A DNA stretch of 53,797 bases from Chromobacterium sinusclupearum. Its GTDB lineage: Bacteria; Pseudomonadota; Gammaproteobacteria; Burkholderiales; Chromobacteriaceae. Numbering within the stretch: the first letter of the stretch is position 1; each line of letters starts with the position of its first letter. The position numbers and the translations under genes were made by a program. Of the stretch, positions 8,606 through 17,684 are shown piece after piece. The DNA lies in the NCBI RefSeq assembly GCF_002902845.1, contig NZ_PPTF01000073.1, forward strand, positions 1 to 53,797, in the 5' to 3' direction. Below the pieces are notes generated by a model. It searched no databases and was not told the origin of the DNA. It was given only the letters and a program-made list of their open reading frames with translations.

Positions 8606-10029
8606 GGTGAGTCTCCCGCACCAAACACCGGAAAGCGAGCCTCGAAACGGACACCCGGCTGATTGTCATGCATGCTCAACTCCGCACCCATCTGCTCGGC
8701 CAGCATCGGCACCAGCTGCAATCCTAATGATTTCGATTGGCCGGCAGCGATCGGAGAGGGCATACCTACCCCATGATCAGCAACCACTAGCAGTGCATGC
8801 TGTGCATCCAGCAAGGACAAAGTGATCCAAATCGTTCCCTGGCCATTGGGATACGCATGTTTAAGCGCGTTGGTCAGCAGCTCATTGATCAACAAGCCGC
8901 AGGGCGTGGCACGCTGCAGTTCAATGCAAACCAAACCCACCGGCGAGTTCAGTTCCACCTGCAGCCGACCGGCTAGCAGACCGTAGCTGCTCAACAGTAA
9001 TTGGTTGATGCGCTGTAAATACTCTCCCAGATCAACCTTGGAGAAATCATGCCGCTCGTACAACAACTGGTGGATCAACGCCATAGAACGCACCCGCGCC
9101 TGGCTGTCCTGCAAGACATGGCGAGTGCTTTCCTCCTCAACATAATGTGTCTGCATATTGAGGAGACTGATGATGACCTGCAGGTTGTTCTTGACGCGGT
9201 GGTGTACTTCATTGAGCAGGGTAGTTTTCTCTTGTAGCGCCATTTCTAATTGGTGCTGCACCTGCTTGCGCGAAGTGATATCGACAATGCCAGCAAGCAC
9301 CATTGGACCATCCTCCGTTTCAATCGGATTGAGCCCAATCTCGATGGGAAACTCACTGCCGTCCTTGCGCAGGCCGAACAGATCGCGGCCCACACCCATT
9401 GGGCGCGCCTCTGGTCGCTGCTGGAAGCTCTGCCGAAGATGGCCATGCTGACGGCGGAACCGCTCGGGCACCAATCGTTCCATCGGCATGCCAAGCAGTT
9501 CATTGGAGCCATAGCCAAACATTGATTCGGCCAGGCGGTTGAACAACGTGATGGCACCTGCGGTGTTCACCATGATCATGGCGTTTGGTGCCTCTTGTAC
9601 CACTTGGTGGAACCGTTCTTCCAAACGCTTGCGCGGACTGATATCCCGCGTGATCTTGGCGTAGCCGCGCAGTTCTCCGGAGGGGTCGTACAGCGGCGTC
9701 AATACGATGTCTGCAAGGAAACGACTGCCATCCTTGCGCATGCGCCAGTCCTCGCCAGTATAACGTCCCTGCTGTCGGGCGATGGCCAGCTCCTGCATCG
9801 CCTTTTGCTCGGTATCCGCAGAAGGGAGGTAAAAGCAGCTGAAGTGCCGACCGATGATCTCATCGGCACAATAGCCTTTCATTCGTTCCGCTCCGGCATT
9901 CCAACTGCACACCCGGCCATCGGTATCGATCATGTAGATCGCGTAGTCTTTGACACAGTTCACAAGCAGACGAAAGCAGGCATCACTTTCGCTGATTCCG
10001 GGCAACACCATACTCTCGGTTGTCTGCAT
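8602..10029 (-). CDS. PAS-domain sensor histidine kinase, HisKA_2 type
   Basis: I place the start at 10029 (MQTTES), because a GGGGGTC ribosome site precedes it; a longer frame reaches 10059. About 475 residues. Two PAS domains (~15-130 and ~140-255) are followed by a HisKA_2 phosphoacceptor (EVHHRVKNNLQVI, His near 275) and a HATPase domain (NELLTNALKHAYP, DHGVGM, SLGLQLV). No membrane segment is visible, so it should sense a cytoplasmic signal such as redox, a ligand or light; I see no residue that decides which. It is co-transcribed with, and overlaps, the GGDEF-EAL response regulator gene downstream, and probably phosphorylates it. Confidence 0.9.
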   Translation of the reverse strand: MQTTESMVLPGISESDACFRLLVNCVKDYAIYMIDTDGRVCSWNAGAERMKGYCADEIIGRHFSCFYLPSADTEQKAMQELAIARQQGRYTGEDWRMRKDGSRFLADIVLTPLYDPSGELRGYAKITRDISPRKRLEERFHQVVQEAPNAMIMVNTAGAITLFNRLAESMFGYGSNELLGMPMERLVPERFRRQHGHLRQSFQQRPEARPMGVGRDLFGLRKDGSEFPIEIGLNPIETEDGPMVLAGIVDITSRKQVQHQLEMALQEKTTLLNEVHHRVKNNLQVIISLLNMQTHYVEEESTRHVLQDSQARVRSMALIHQLLYERHDFSKVDLGEYLQRINQLLLSSYGLLAGRLQVELNSPVGLVCIELQRATPCGLLINELLTNALKHAYPNGQGTIWITLSLLDAQHALLVVADHGVGMPSPIAAGQSKSLGLQLVPMLAEQMGAELSMHDNQPGVRFEARFPVFGAGDSP

Positions 10030-10340
10030 TACAGACCCCCTTTGTGGGCGCATTAACACATTATCGTTTGATGCCCACCGATACCTTGCCTACCTATCTT
10101 AGCTGCTAGCTGGACTATTTGTGCCCGTTCAACACATTTTGAGAATTTTATGTGAGCTAGGCATTGCCCTCGTTCCTCATTCAATACTCCTGAATCTCCA
10201 CCGTTTTCCTAGATACTTCAGCGGGTTTCTCTTCGAAAGCAGCCATCCGGGGGCTACCGTGTGGACTTCCGCTTTGGCCGAACAGCAGCAGCCCCCATAT
10301 CACACAGTCCGCCCTGACAAGTAGCGCCTCTTTAAAGTTG

Positions 10341-10605
10341 GGAACCATAAGCTGGCCAAAATCGACGATTTGCACCCATAAACTGGCCAAGAACTGGAAC
10401 GATGTTTCAAACGCGGAAAGCCTTGCTGAGAAACGCTTTCAAGGGGCCGGGGTGGAGAAAAACGGAATGTATTTGGGACGGCGGAGTGGCTAGAAATGCG
10501 AAACGGGAAGTATAAGCTGGCCGTTTTGGCCAACTTATGCTTCCCGTCACACACTCTTGTGACCGGAACCATATCTTGGCCGCCCTTGGGAACCATAAGC
10601 TGGCC
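10341..10605. repeat. Repeat block copy 1: six CATAAGCTGGCC-like motifs
   Basis: Bases 10341-10551 match 42981-43190 in the same direction over ~210 bp with about 90 percent identity by eye and a one-base gap. Within it, CATAAGCTGGCC-like motifs occur at 10346, 10377 and 10511, and inverted at 10528. Two further copies follow at 10570 and 10594, only in this copy. The motifs near 10503-10547 form an imperfect 20-bp hairpin. Arrays of short motifs like this are typical of transposase-binding ends of mobile elements. No transposase gene adjoins it. Confidence 0.8.
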
Positions 10606-10650
10606 GCACACAAAAATCTGCACATGCTCTTTCTTGATCATTCCATCTGC

Positions 10651-10685
10651 TTGACAATACTCGTTATTTCTATAAATATAGAAAT
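10651..10685 (+). promoter_or_regulatory. arsR promoter and ArsR operator
   Basis: A consensus -35 TTGACA lies at 10651. A perfect 9-2-9 palindrome (ATTTCTATA-AA-TATAGAAAT, 10666-10685) covers the -10 region and ends directly at the arsR start codon. This fits an operator bound by the ArsR dimer. The exact -10 hexamer is unclear because spacing to the AT-rich block is 14-17 bases. Confidence 0.7.
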
Positions 10686-11021
10686 ATGGAAACAAAAACC
10701 GCTGTCACCCTCTTGGCCGCTCTGGCGCAGGACACGCGCCTGGCGATCTACCGACTGTTGGTCCAGCAAGGCCCCGAAGGCCTGGCGGTCGGTCAGATCG
10801 GCGAGCGGCTCGCCGTGGCCAATGCCACGCTGTCCTTCCACCTGAAGGAGCTGTCCCATGCCGGTCTGATCCTCGCTCGCCAGGAAGGGCGCTTCATCTA
10901 CTACTCGGCCAACTACGAGCAGATGAACGGCCTGTTGGGCTTTCTGACCGAGAACTGCTGCCGCGGCGAGGCTTGCACGCCGGCGAGCAGCATCTCGCCT
11001 TGCGATGGCGCGTGCCAGTAA
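10686..11021 (+). CDS. arsR: ArsR-family arsenite-responsive repressor
   Basis: 111 residues, a winged-helix ArsR/SmtB repressor with the recognition helix region ANATLSFHLKELSHAGLI (~46-63) and the wing QEGRFIYY. There is no CVC motif in the recognition helix. Instead cysteines cluster in the C-terminal helix and tail (Cys91, Cys92, Cys97, then Cys106 and Cys110). This resembles the class of ArsR that senses arsenite through C-terminal cysteines. It heads the ars operon and should release the palindromic operator just upstream when arsenite binds. No Shine-Dalgarno sequence can fit between the operator and the ATG, so the mRNA is probably leaderless or nearly so. Confidence 0.93.
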   Translation: METKTAVTLLAALAQDTRLAIYRLLVQQGPEGLAVGQIGERLAVANATLSFHLKELSHAGLILARQEGRFIYYSANYEQMNGLLGFLTENCCRGEACTPASSISPCDGACQ

Positions 11022-11043
11022 CGATTCACACGGGAATTCGATC

Positions 11044-11526
11044 ATGAAACGCTTTCACGTCCACGTCGCGGTAGCCAATCTGGAAGACAGCATCCGCTTC
11101 TACTCGGCGCTGTTCCATGCGCAGCCCACGGTGCAGAAGACCGATTACGCCAAGTGGATGCTGGAGGATCCGCGCCTCAACTTCGCGATCTCTAGCCGCG
11201 GCGGCGCCGCTGGCATCGACCACCTGGGCTTTCAGGTGGACAGCGAGGAAGAGCTGGCGCAGTTCCAGCACCAATTGCAGGCGGCCGACATCAGCATGGT
11301 GACGCAGACTGGCACCGCCTGCTGCTACGCCGAGTCGAACAAGCACTGGGTGACCGACCCTTCCGGCCTTGCCTGGGAGAGCTATCAGACGCTGGCGTCG
11401 ATCCCGACCTTCAACGGCGGGGAATCTGCCGCCGGCGAACCGGCCAGCGCTTGCTGTGCGCCGAAGACCGCCACGGTCAAAATCACACCCAAGAACACCT
11501 GCGCGCCCGACAGCGGCTGCTGCTGA
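11044..11526 (+). CDS. arsI: ArsI/CadI-family vicinal-oxygen-chelate protein (organoarsenical C-As lyase type)
   Basis: 160 residues starting at MKRFHV; the preceding in-frame ATG at 11005 lies inside the end of arsR. It has a VOC fold with metal ligands predicted at His5 or His7, His60 and Glu112. A vicinal cysteine pair (Cys93-Cys94, in TACCYAESN) matches the arsenic-binding pair of ArsI lyases, which break carbon-arsenic bonds using Fe(II) and oxygen. The tail carries two further Cys-Cys pairs (SACCAPK and SGCC). Such tails are common in CadI/ArsI proteins of ars operons and may bind arsenite. Whether it is a true lyase or only an arsenic-binding homologue cannot be decided here. Confidence 0.85.
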   Translation: MKRFHVHVAVANLEDSIRFYSALFHAQPTVQKTDYAKWMLEDPRLNFAISSRGGAAGIDHLGFQVDSEEELAQFQHQLQAADISMVTQTGTACCYAESNKHWVTDPSGLAWESYQTLASIPTFNGGESAAGEPASACCAPKTATVKITPKNTCAPDSGCC

Positions 11527-11545
11527 GCGCCAAAGGAAACCTGCC

Positions 11546-12040
11546 ATGAACCAAGCCATGGTCAATGTGCTGTTCCTGTGCACCGGCAATTCCTGTCGTT
11601 CCATCCTGGCTGAGGCGGTGTTCAATCACCTGGCGCCGGCGGGCTGGCATGCAATGAGCGCCGGCAGCCAGCCGACCGGACAGGTGCACCCGCGCTCGCT
11701 GGCGCTGCTGGCGCGAGAAGGGATCGCCACCGACGGCTGCCACAGCAAATCCTGGGATCACCTGCCGGCTACGCCTGATATCGTGATCACGGTATGTGCC
11801 AGCGCCGCCGGCGAAACCTGCCCGGCGTATCTGGGCCCGGTCCTGCGCTGCCACTGGGGCGTGGAGGATCCTGCCCATGCGGCGGGCAGTGATCAGGAGA
11901 TCGACGCAGCCTTCCTGACAGCCTATCGCATCTTGCGGGCGCGGATCGAGGCGTTCCTGGCCCTACCGCTGGACCTGCTGCGCCAGGACCGGCCCCTGCT
12001 CAAAGTAGAGTTGGATCGCATCGGTACGCTGCACCCCTGA
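11546..12040 (+). CDS. arsC: Arsenate reductase, low-molecular-weight phosphatase fold
   Basis: I chose the ATG at 11546 (MNQAMV), with AAAGGAAAC upstream; the frame is open further but into arsI. 164 residues. The active-site P-loop is LCTGNSCRS, with Cys12 and Arg18. Cys84 (ITVCASAAG) and Cys92 (ETCP) are placed like the resolving pair of thioredoxin-coupled ArsC. The enzyme reduces arsenate to arsenite, which the Acr3 pump encoded next exports. It lies 19 bases after arsI in the same operon. Confidence 0.93.
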   Translation: MNQAMVNVLFLCTGNSCRSILAEAVFNHLAPAGWHAMSAGSQPTGQVHPRSLALLAREGIATDGCHSKSWDHLPATPDIVITVCASAAGETCPAYLGPVLRCHWGVEDPAHAAGSDQEIDAAFLTAYRILRARIEAFLALPLDLLRQDRPLLKVELDRIGTLHP

Positions 12041-12087
12041 CACTGCCCTCACCGCAGCACGCAGAATCGCCCCCCTCGGAGAATGCC

Positions 12088-13158
12088 ATGTCCTCCCCAT
12101 CTGAAGTCGCCCATCCCTGCGCCGCTGGCGCCACGCTGAGCCTGTTCGAGCGCTACCTGACCGCCTGGGTTGCCCTCTGCATTGTGGCCGGCATCGGCTT
12201 GGGGCAGGCCTTCCCCGGCCTGTTCCACGCGATCGGCGGTTGGGAAATCGCCCAGGTCAACCTGCCTGTAGGCCTGCTGATCTGGGTGATGATCATTCCG
12301 ATGCTGCTGAAAATCGATTTCAGCGCGCTGCACCAGGTTAAGGCGCACATCAAGGGCATCGGCGTCACCCTGTTCATCAATTGGCTGGTCAAGCCGTTCT
12401 CGATGGCCTTTCTGGCTTGGCTGTTTATTCGGGTATGGTTTGCGCCGCTTCTGCCTGCAGAGCAGTTAGATAGCTACATCGCGGGCCTGATCCTACTGGC
12501 GGCTGCGCCGTGCACCGCCATGGTGTTCGTCTGGAGCCGGCTGACCGGCGGGGATCCGTATTTCACATTGTCCCAGGTCGCACTGAACGACCTGATCATG
12601 GTGTTCGCCTTCGCGCCGCTAGTCGGGCTGCTGCTGGGCGTTTCCAGCATCGCCGTGCCGTGGGCCACGCTGCTGACATCGGTGGGACTGTATATCGTGG
12701 TGCCGGTGCTGATCGCGCAGGCGATCCGCAAGACACTGCTGAACAAAGGACAAGCGGTATTCGATGCCGCCATGCATCGCATTCAACCGTGGTCGATTGC
12801 GGCGCTGCTGCTGACCCTGGTGTTGCTGTTCGCCTTCCAGGGCAAGGCCATTTTGCAGCAGCCGCTGGTGATCGCGCTGCTGGCCGTGCCCATCCTGATC
12901 CAGGTGTTCTTCAATTCGGCGCTGGCCTATTGGCTCAACCGCCAGGTCGGGGAAAAACACGCCATCGCCTGCCCGTCGGCGCTGATCGGCGCCTCCAACT
13001 TCTTCGAGCTAGCCGTCGCGGCCGCGATCAGCCTGTTCGGCTTCCAATCTGGCGCCGCCTTGGCCACGGTGGTGGGCGTGCTGATCGAGGTGCCGGTGAT
13101 GCTATTGGTGGTACGCATCGTCAACTCGACAAAGCCTTGGTACGAGCGCACAGCCTGA
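12088..13158 (+). CDS. arsB: Arsenite efflux transporter, ACR3 family
   Basis: 356 residues with about ten hydrophobic helices, starting after SLFERYLTAWVALC and including the ACR3 hallmarks LLAAAPCTAMVFVWS (conserved Cys) and IACPSALIGASNFFELAVA. It exports As(OH)3/arsenite using the proton gradient. It closes the arsR-arsI-arsC-acr3 operon, with a 47-base gap from arsC. This is the Acr3 type, not the E. coli ArsB type, although the gene symbol arsB is widely used for both. Confidence 0.94.
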   Translation: MSSPSEVAHPCAAGATLSLFERYLTAWVALCIVAGIGLGQAFPGLFHAIGGWEIAQVNLPVGLLIWVMIIPMLLKIDFSALHQVKAHIKGIGVTLFINWLVKPFSMAFLAWLFIRVWFAPLLPAEQLDSYIAGLILLAAAPCTAMVFVWSRLTGGDPYFTLSQVALNDLIMVFAFAPLVGLLLGVSSIAVPWATLLTSVGLYIVVPVLIAQAIRKTLLNKGQAVFDAAMHRIQPWSIAALLLTLVLLFAFQGKAILQQPLVIALLAVPILIQVFFNSALAYWLNRQVGEKHAIACPSALIGASNFFELAVAAAISLFGFQSGAALATVVGVLIEVPVMLLVVRIVNSTKPWYERTA

Positions 13159-13532
13159 GCGTCGCTGCGGCCGCTGGTGAGCAACTTTAACTTCGTTCAG
13201 ACACGACGGTTGCGAACATACACTCCCGCCCAAAACTTGGCTAACCACATGATTCTACTGATGAACACCCTAATCGGGACGACTAGCGCCTCGCAGCCGC
13301 AAGACTGCCGCGCCGCTACATCACCCATCTAGCCAAAAGCATGAAAATCCTTTTTTCCTGGCTTTCCCTTAGGCTGAATATCGACCAAGGCCACCTCTGC
13401 ATTTTTTCCCGAGAGTTATGTGCGCTCCCGTACATACCCCGCCAGCATTCGCGCTTACGCTCATAGGGTATTGCTGGGCCACACGCACTGCGTACTGTCT
13501 TGCAATCGCGTCCAAACCAACGGGAGAACGCC
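13159..13532. other. Intergenic region, no gene seen
   Basis: 374 bases between the ars operon and csbD-like gene. I see no convincing ORF, RNA gene or strong terminator. It marks the junction of the ars operon with the stress-gene cluster. Confidence 0.5.
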
Positions 13533-13703
13533 ATGAACAAGGATCAGATCAAGGGAAAATTCAAGGAGATCACCGGCAGCATCAAGGAAGCCACCGGCAA
13601 AGTCATTCACAACAAGAACCTGGAAGAAAAAGGCACTCAGGAGAAAAACCTGGGCGAAGCCCAGTCCGACATGGGCAAACTGAAAGATGAGCTTAAAAAA
13701 TAG
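13533..13703 (+). CDS. CsbD-family stress protein
   Basis: 56 residues from MNKDQIKGKF, with GGGAGAACG before the ATG. It is a small, highly charged, Lys/Glu/Gly-rich protein with the CsbD pattern IKGKFKEITGSIKEATGKV and a second amphipathic helix. CsbD-like proteins rise on envelope or general stress in many bacteria; their molecular role is unknown. It starts the stress-associated cluster that runs to 24024. Confidence 0.9.
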   Translation: MNKDQIKGKFKEITGSIKEATGKVIHNKNLEEKGTQEKNLGEAQSDMGKLKDELKK

Positions 13704-13851
13704 ATTATTTGCATAAGCCATCCCGCGGCTCGCCATGATGACGACAGCAAATCCGGCATCGACGGGCTGCGGTGGATTCTGGCTTGGCAAGGTGATGATT
13801 TGCGGCGGGGCCGCCTCATCTCCGAGCCCGCAATCAGTGAAGGATGCGCCC

Positions 13852-15141
13852 ATGGCAGCTCAGACTCGCAAACGGCAACAGCTGTGGCAGCGTATCAAGG
13901 CCCATCCACTGGCGCGGATCGGCCCGGGACTGATTACCGGCGTAGCGGACGACGACCCAAGCGGCATCGCCACTTATGCGCAGGCCGGCGCGCAATTCGG
14001 CCTGAATATGCTATGGACCATGCCGCTGGCCTTTCCGCTGATGGCTGCCGTGCAATCGATGTGCGGCAATATGGGCCGCGTCACTGGCAAAGGACTGGCC
14101 GCCAACATCAAAGATGCCTTCTCTCCATTGGTGTTGCGGATATTGATCGTGCTGCTGCTGATCGCCAATATTCTAAACATCGCGGCAGACGTTGCCGCCA
14201 TGGGAGAGGTGACGGAATTGATCTCCGGCCTGAACCGCCACCTGATGACCACTATTTTCGTCTTTGCCATCCTGCTGCAGCAAATGTTCGTCCCTTATCA
14301 TCGCTATGTGTTCTTTCTCAAATGGCTGACCCTCACCCTGCTGGCCTACACCGCGGTTCTTTTCACCGTGCATGTGCCATGGCCAGAAGTCGCTCTGCGT
14401 ACGGTCTGGCCTCGCTTCACGCCCAATGCCAATGCCGCCGCCGTGGTAGTAGGCGTATTTGGCACCACCATCAGCCCCTATCTGTTTTTCTGGCAGGCAT
14501 CGGAAGAAGTCGAGGACATGCTGGCCATCAAGGGTAGCCGCGCGCTGATCTTGGATAAACGCGTCGCGGCGTCGGAGTTGCGCCGCATACGCTGGGACAC
14601 CTGGAGCGGCATGTTCTATTCCGACATCACCGCTTTCTTCATCATCCTGGCCACCGCGGTCACGCTGCATACCGCGGGCATCACCGACATCACCACCGCC
14701 GCGCAAGCCGCCAGCGCATTGCGGCCGCTGGCGGGCAATGCCGCCTACCTGTTGTTTGCCTTGGGCATTATTGGGGTCGGCCTGATAGGCGTGCCGGTGC
14801 TGGCCGGCGCGGGAGCGTATGCGGCATCGGAGGTGATGGGCTGGAAAGAAGGGCTGGAGCGCAAGGTGCGCGACGCTCGCGGTTTTTACAGCATCATCGC
14901 CGTCAGCATGCTGCTGGGGCTCGGCATCCAGTACTCGCCGATCAGCCCGATGAAGGCGCTGTTTTGGAGCGCAGTCATCAACGGTGTAGTCGCCGTGCCT
15001 TTGATGGTGGTGATCATCATATTGGTTTCCAAAAAATCGGTGATGGGGGCATACACCGCCAGCCGGCCTATGACCATTCTGGTCTGGATCGCAACACTGG
15101 TAATGGGGGCCGCGGTGGTACGCATGCTGATGCCGGGCTAG
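13852..15141 (+). CDS. NRAMP-family divalent metal ion transporter
   Basis: I chose MAAQTR at 13852 (AAGGA upstream); the frame is open from 13735 but the extra residues are unlike the family. About 429 residues with ~11 membrane helices. The first helix carries a DDDPSGIATY motif; NRAMP proteins use DPGN there for metal coordination, and the DPS variant is typical of a divergent NRAMP-related branch. The helix-6 region reads ISPYLFFWQASEE instead of the usual MPHN-type motif. Substrate (Mn2+, Fe2+, Mg2+ or none) is therefore uncertain. The TAG stop overlaps the convergent cbpM stop by a few bases. Confidence 0.85.
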   Translation: MAAQTRKRQQLWQRIKAHPLARIGPGLITGVADDDPSGIATYAQAGAQFGLNMLWTMPLAFPLMAAVQSMCGNMGRVTGKGLAANIKDAFSPLVLRILIVLLLIANILNIAADVAAMGEVTELISGLNRHLMTTIFVFAILLQQMFVPYHRYVFFLKWLTLTLLAYTAVLFTVHVPWPEVALRTVWPRFTPNANAAAVVVGVFGTTISPYLFFWQASEEVEDMLAIKGSRALILDKRVAASELRRIRWDTWSGMFYSDITAFFIILATAVTLHTAGITDITTAAQAASALRPLAGNAAYLLFALGIIGVGLIGVPVLAGAGAYAASEVMGWKEGLERKVRDARGFYSIIAVSMLLGLGIQYSPISPMKALFWSAVINGVVAVPLMVVIIILVSKKSVMGAYTASRPMTILVWIATLVMGAAVVRMLMPG

Positions 15142-15455
15142 TGCTTGCCAGTCCGATCCAGACACGCGCGCAAGGCCTGCAGCTCGTCCAGCAGATCCAG
15201 CACCAGCGCCACGCCGGAGGGATTGATCTCTAGATCGCACGACAAGCGCCAGGCCACCCGCGCGCGCCGCAAGGCATCGCCACGGAAACGCCAATTCTGC
15301 GGCGACTCGCCCTGCGGCTCCAGCGCGCCCTCCCGTACCCAGCGAATAACAAAGGCCTCTTCGGCATGGCTGGCCTGACACAGTTCAAGCAGCGTCAGCT
15401 CCAGTTGCTCCTCCACCACCACGCCCTGAGTCACTGCCGGCTGGTTCTGATCCAT
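15138..15455 (-). CDS. cbpM: Chaperone modulator CbpM
   Basis: 105 residues. It matches CbpM, the small partner that binds the J-domain of CbpA and blocks its co-chaperone and DNA-binding activity. Visible features are the MerR-like helix LTLLELCQASHAEEAFVIRW, a variable acidic loop, and a C-terminal coiled helix LVLDLLDELQALRACL. It lies five bases after cbpA on the same strand, as in E. coli. It converges on the NRAMP gene with overlapping stops. Confidence 0.9.
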   Translation of the reverse strand: MDQNQPAVTQGVVVEEQLELTLLELCQASHAEEAFVIRWVREGALEPQGESPQNWRFRGDALRRARVAWRLSCDLEINPSGVALVLDLLDELQALRACLDRTGKH

Positions 15456-15460
15456 GATGG

Positions 15461-16399
15461 CTATCCTTTCAACGCGCTGCGCGGATTGAAGTCAAAGGCA
15501 TGAGCCATGGCCTGGTAGGCAGCGCGCTCCCGCTCGCCCGCCACCGGCGGTAAGACTATCGTCAGCGCCACGTATAAATCGCCCGGCACGGCACCGGGAA
15601 TGCCGCGCCCCTTCAGGCGCAATTGTTTCCCGGCCTGGGATCCAGGCGGTATCTTGAGCTGAACCGGACCATCAGGCGTGGGCGCTTCTACGGATGCGCC
15701 AAGCGCCGCCTCCCACGGCGACACCGGCAGATCCAGGAACACATCGCGCCCTTCAACACGAAACAGCCGATGGCGCTTGAATTCAATTTCCAGATACAAG
15801 TCGCCGGCCGGCCCGCCTCCGGGCGCCGCGCCTCCCTGTCCGGCCAGGCGCAGATGTTGCCCCGCCCGTATGCCTTTGGGGATGGCCACCGACAAGGTGC
15901 GCGTCTGCAGCACCACATGGCCGTCCGCAGTCTGGGTCGGCATCCGCAACTCCACGCCGCGTTGGCAGCCGTGGTAGGCATCTTCCAGATCAATCTGCAC
16001 TTTGGCGTGATGATCCTGCCCGACGCCATGGGCATGAGGGTTCCCGCCGCCTCGCGCGCGCCGGCCAAACAAGGATTCGAAGAAATCGTCCTGATCAGCC
16101 GCAAATCCTCTGCCGAAATCACGGCCATCAAACTCGAAGCCGCTGTCCCAATCCGGCGGAGGCTGGAAGTCCTGCCCGCTTTTCAGATCGCTGCCCATCA
16201 AATCATAGGCGGCGCGCCTCTCAGGGTTCTTCAATACCGCGTAGGCCTCGCCGAGTTCCTTGAAGCGCGTCTCCGCATCCGCCTCCTTGCTGACGTCCGG
16301 GTGGAATTTTCGCGCCAGCTTGCGATATGCCTGCTTGACCTCATCCTGCGTGGCAGTGCGCGCAATCCCGAGCGTTTCGTAATAGTCGCGGAACTTCAT
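15461..16399 (-). CDS. cbpA: CbpA, DnaJ-like co-chaperone / curved-DNA-binding protein
   Basis: 312 residues. The J-domain (1-~70: YYETLGIARTATQDEVKQAY, with HPD in KFHPDVS) is followed by a Gly/Phe-rich linker (~75-125) and two DnaJ C-terminal substrate-binding domains (~130-300). There is no Cys-rich zinc domain. That is the CbpA layout. It stimulates DnaK and can coat curved DNA in stationary phase. CbpM encoded just downstream should regulate it. Ribosome site is weak. Confidence 0.93.
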   Translation of the reverse strand: MKFRDYYETLGIARTATQDEVKQAYRKLARKFHPDVSKEADAETRFKELGEAYAVLKNPERRAAYDLMGSDLKSGQDFQPPPDWDSGFEFDGRDFGRGFAADQDDFFESLFGRRARGGGNPHAHGVGQDHHAKVQIDLEDAYHGCQRGVELRMPTQTADGHVVLQTRTLSVAIPKGIRAGQHLRLAGQGGAAPGGGPAGDLYLEIEFKRHRLFRVEGRDVFLDLPVSPWEAALGASVEAPTPDGPVQLKIPPGSQAGKQLRLKGRGIPGAVPGDLYVALTIVLPPVAGERERAAYQAMAHAFDFNPRSALKG

Positions 16400-16491
16400 G
16401 GCCGCGCGCTCAGGCTGCGGACCCGTCGTTTCATGATGGCCGGCCTAGGCGACGCGCCTCGCTGCATGATCGGCTCCATCGCTGCGGCAGC

Positions 16492-16638
16492 TTATAGCGG
16501 CCGCCCCTGGATAAAACGCACCAGTATCGCGACCACCGCCAACAACAAAAGAATATGGATGAAGCCTCCCATTGTGAAAGCCGTCAGCAAACCCAAGGCC
16601 CACAAGATCAGCAAGGTGACAATGACAATTTCAAACAT
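16492..16638 (-). CDS. Lmo0937-family small membrane protein
   Basis: 48 residues from MFEIVIVTL, with GGGAGAATGCC just before the ATG. Two hydrophobic helices flank the conserved LLILWALGLLTAFTMGGFIHILL pattern, split here around residue 20, and the C-terminus is basic (IQGRPL). This small family (DUF5670) is found in stress-induced operons; its function is unknown. It lies upstream of cbpA on the same strand, with ~90 bases between. Confidence 0.88.
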   Translation of the reverse strand: MFEIVIVTLLILWALGLLTAFTMGGFIHILLLLAVVAILVRFIQGRPL

Positions 16639-16833
16639 GGCATTCTCCCGGACAACCGTCGGAACTGGAGGATAAACGCAGTCCACATGACGCTCGCCAT
16701 CAAAGGAATTGTGGCGTACGGTCAAACCGCCAAAGCGATCCGGCATCGCCTGTCGCGCCGCCGGCTGGGTGGCGGCGACCTGCCGCCATGGGATGCCGCG
16801 ATGAATTGCGCGCCAAACCCACGGGCGGCTGAT

Positions 16834-17058
16834 TCAGTCATCTATCGGCCAATCGCCGTCAACCGTTTCGTACTCCTCCAGATCGTGCTGACTCGTCTCG
16901 TCAAACGGGTCGTAGATCTCGGTGGTGAAACTGAAGTACCCGGTGGAGCCCGGCAGTATCTGCCGAGTCGGTAACCAGGTTTCGGGTAGCGACTTGATAT
17001 CGTCTTCAGGCAACCAGAACATGTCGCCATCGCTATCGTGTTGAACAAGCGGGTCCAT
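16834..17058 (-). CDS. Small acidic protein of unknown function
   Basis: I chose MDPLVQ at 17058, where AGGAG lies 7 bases upstream; MIMD at 17064 is possible. 74 residues with no membrane segment, rich in Asp, Glu and aromatic residues (DGDMFWLPEDD, YFSFTTEIYDPFDE). I do not recognise the family. The good ribosome site and its place in the stress cluster support a real gene. It is monocistronic between two other minus-strand stress genes. Confidence 0.6.
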   Translation of the reverse strand: MDPLVQHDSDGDMFWLPEDDIKSLPETWLPTRQILPGSTGYFSFTTEIYDPFDETSQHDLEEYETVDGDWPIDD

Positions 17059-17276
17059 GATCATGCTCCTATGAAGCAAACCTCCTGCGACATTGCATGA
17101 GGTCGGCATCGTTACCATGAATGTGAGGTAGCAGACTGTCTGTGCGCCATCCAACTAAGTGGGGATGCGTATGGCTTATCCGGGGCGGGCCAATGCGTTC
17201 GGCATGGCAATATCGTGACAGCGCTGCCACAAGCTGTAAAACCTGTGGCAAGGGGCCAGGGCCACATCCGGATTAT

Positions 17277-17684
17277 TTAGTCGAGTCCGCGGCCATAGTC
17301 GGCCGCCTTGTCGGGCAAAGGCGTTGCCTGGCTCACATGCAGCCACTTGTGCACTTCAATGTCAGGGACCTGCCACAAATGCAAACGATCCATACTCACC
17401 ACCAAGCGATTATTCGTGGCATCAAACATGAAGGCGCTCCACGGCACGGCCACCCTTTTGCCGTCAAGGTCCAGCAAGCCGCGAATCGACAATTGCACAT
17501 AGGCGATGCAGCCCGTTTTCACGTTCAGCATGATTTCCTTGATATCGCCCAGAAACACATTGCGCTGGTTGTAAACGTCGCTGCCGATCAGCGCATTCAC
17601 CGCCATCAGCTCCACCTGCTCCGCCAACTGCGTATGGTCTTTCACTCGGTACACCCCGTAAATATCGCGCTCTGCGTAGTCCAT
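17277..17684 (-). CDS. PRC-barrel domain protein
   Basis: 135 residues from MDYAERD (GGAG six bases upstream); METIMD at 17696 is an alternative. Residues ~30-105 show a PRC-barrel: NALIGSDVYNQRNVFLGDI, then KEIMLNVKTGCIAYVQLS and VAVPWSAFMFD. PRC-barrels are small beta folds used in RNA processing and photosystem assembly, but this stress-cluster type is of unknown function. There is no signal peptide or membrane segment. A C-terminal extension of ~30 residues has no clear match. Confidence 0.85.
   Translation of the reverse strand: MDYAERDIYGVYRVKDHTQLAEQVELMAVNALIGSDVYNQRNVFLGDIKEIMLNVKTGCIAYVQLSIRGLLDLDGKRVAVPWSAFMFDATNNRLVVSMDRLHLWQVPDIEVHKWLHVSQATPLPDKAADYGRGLD

Noticed and set aside
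10121..10324. Plus-strand frame between the kinase and the repeat block
   Set aside because: No ribosome site, and the translation has no conserved features.
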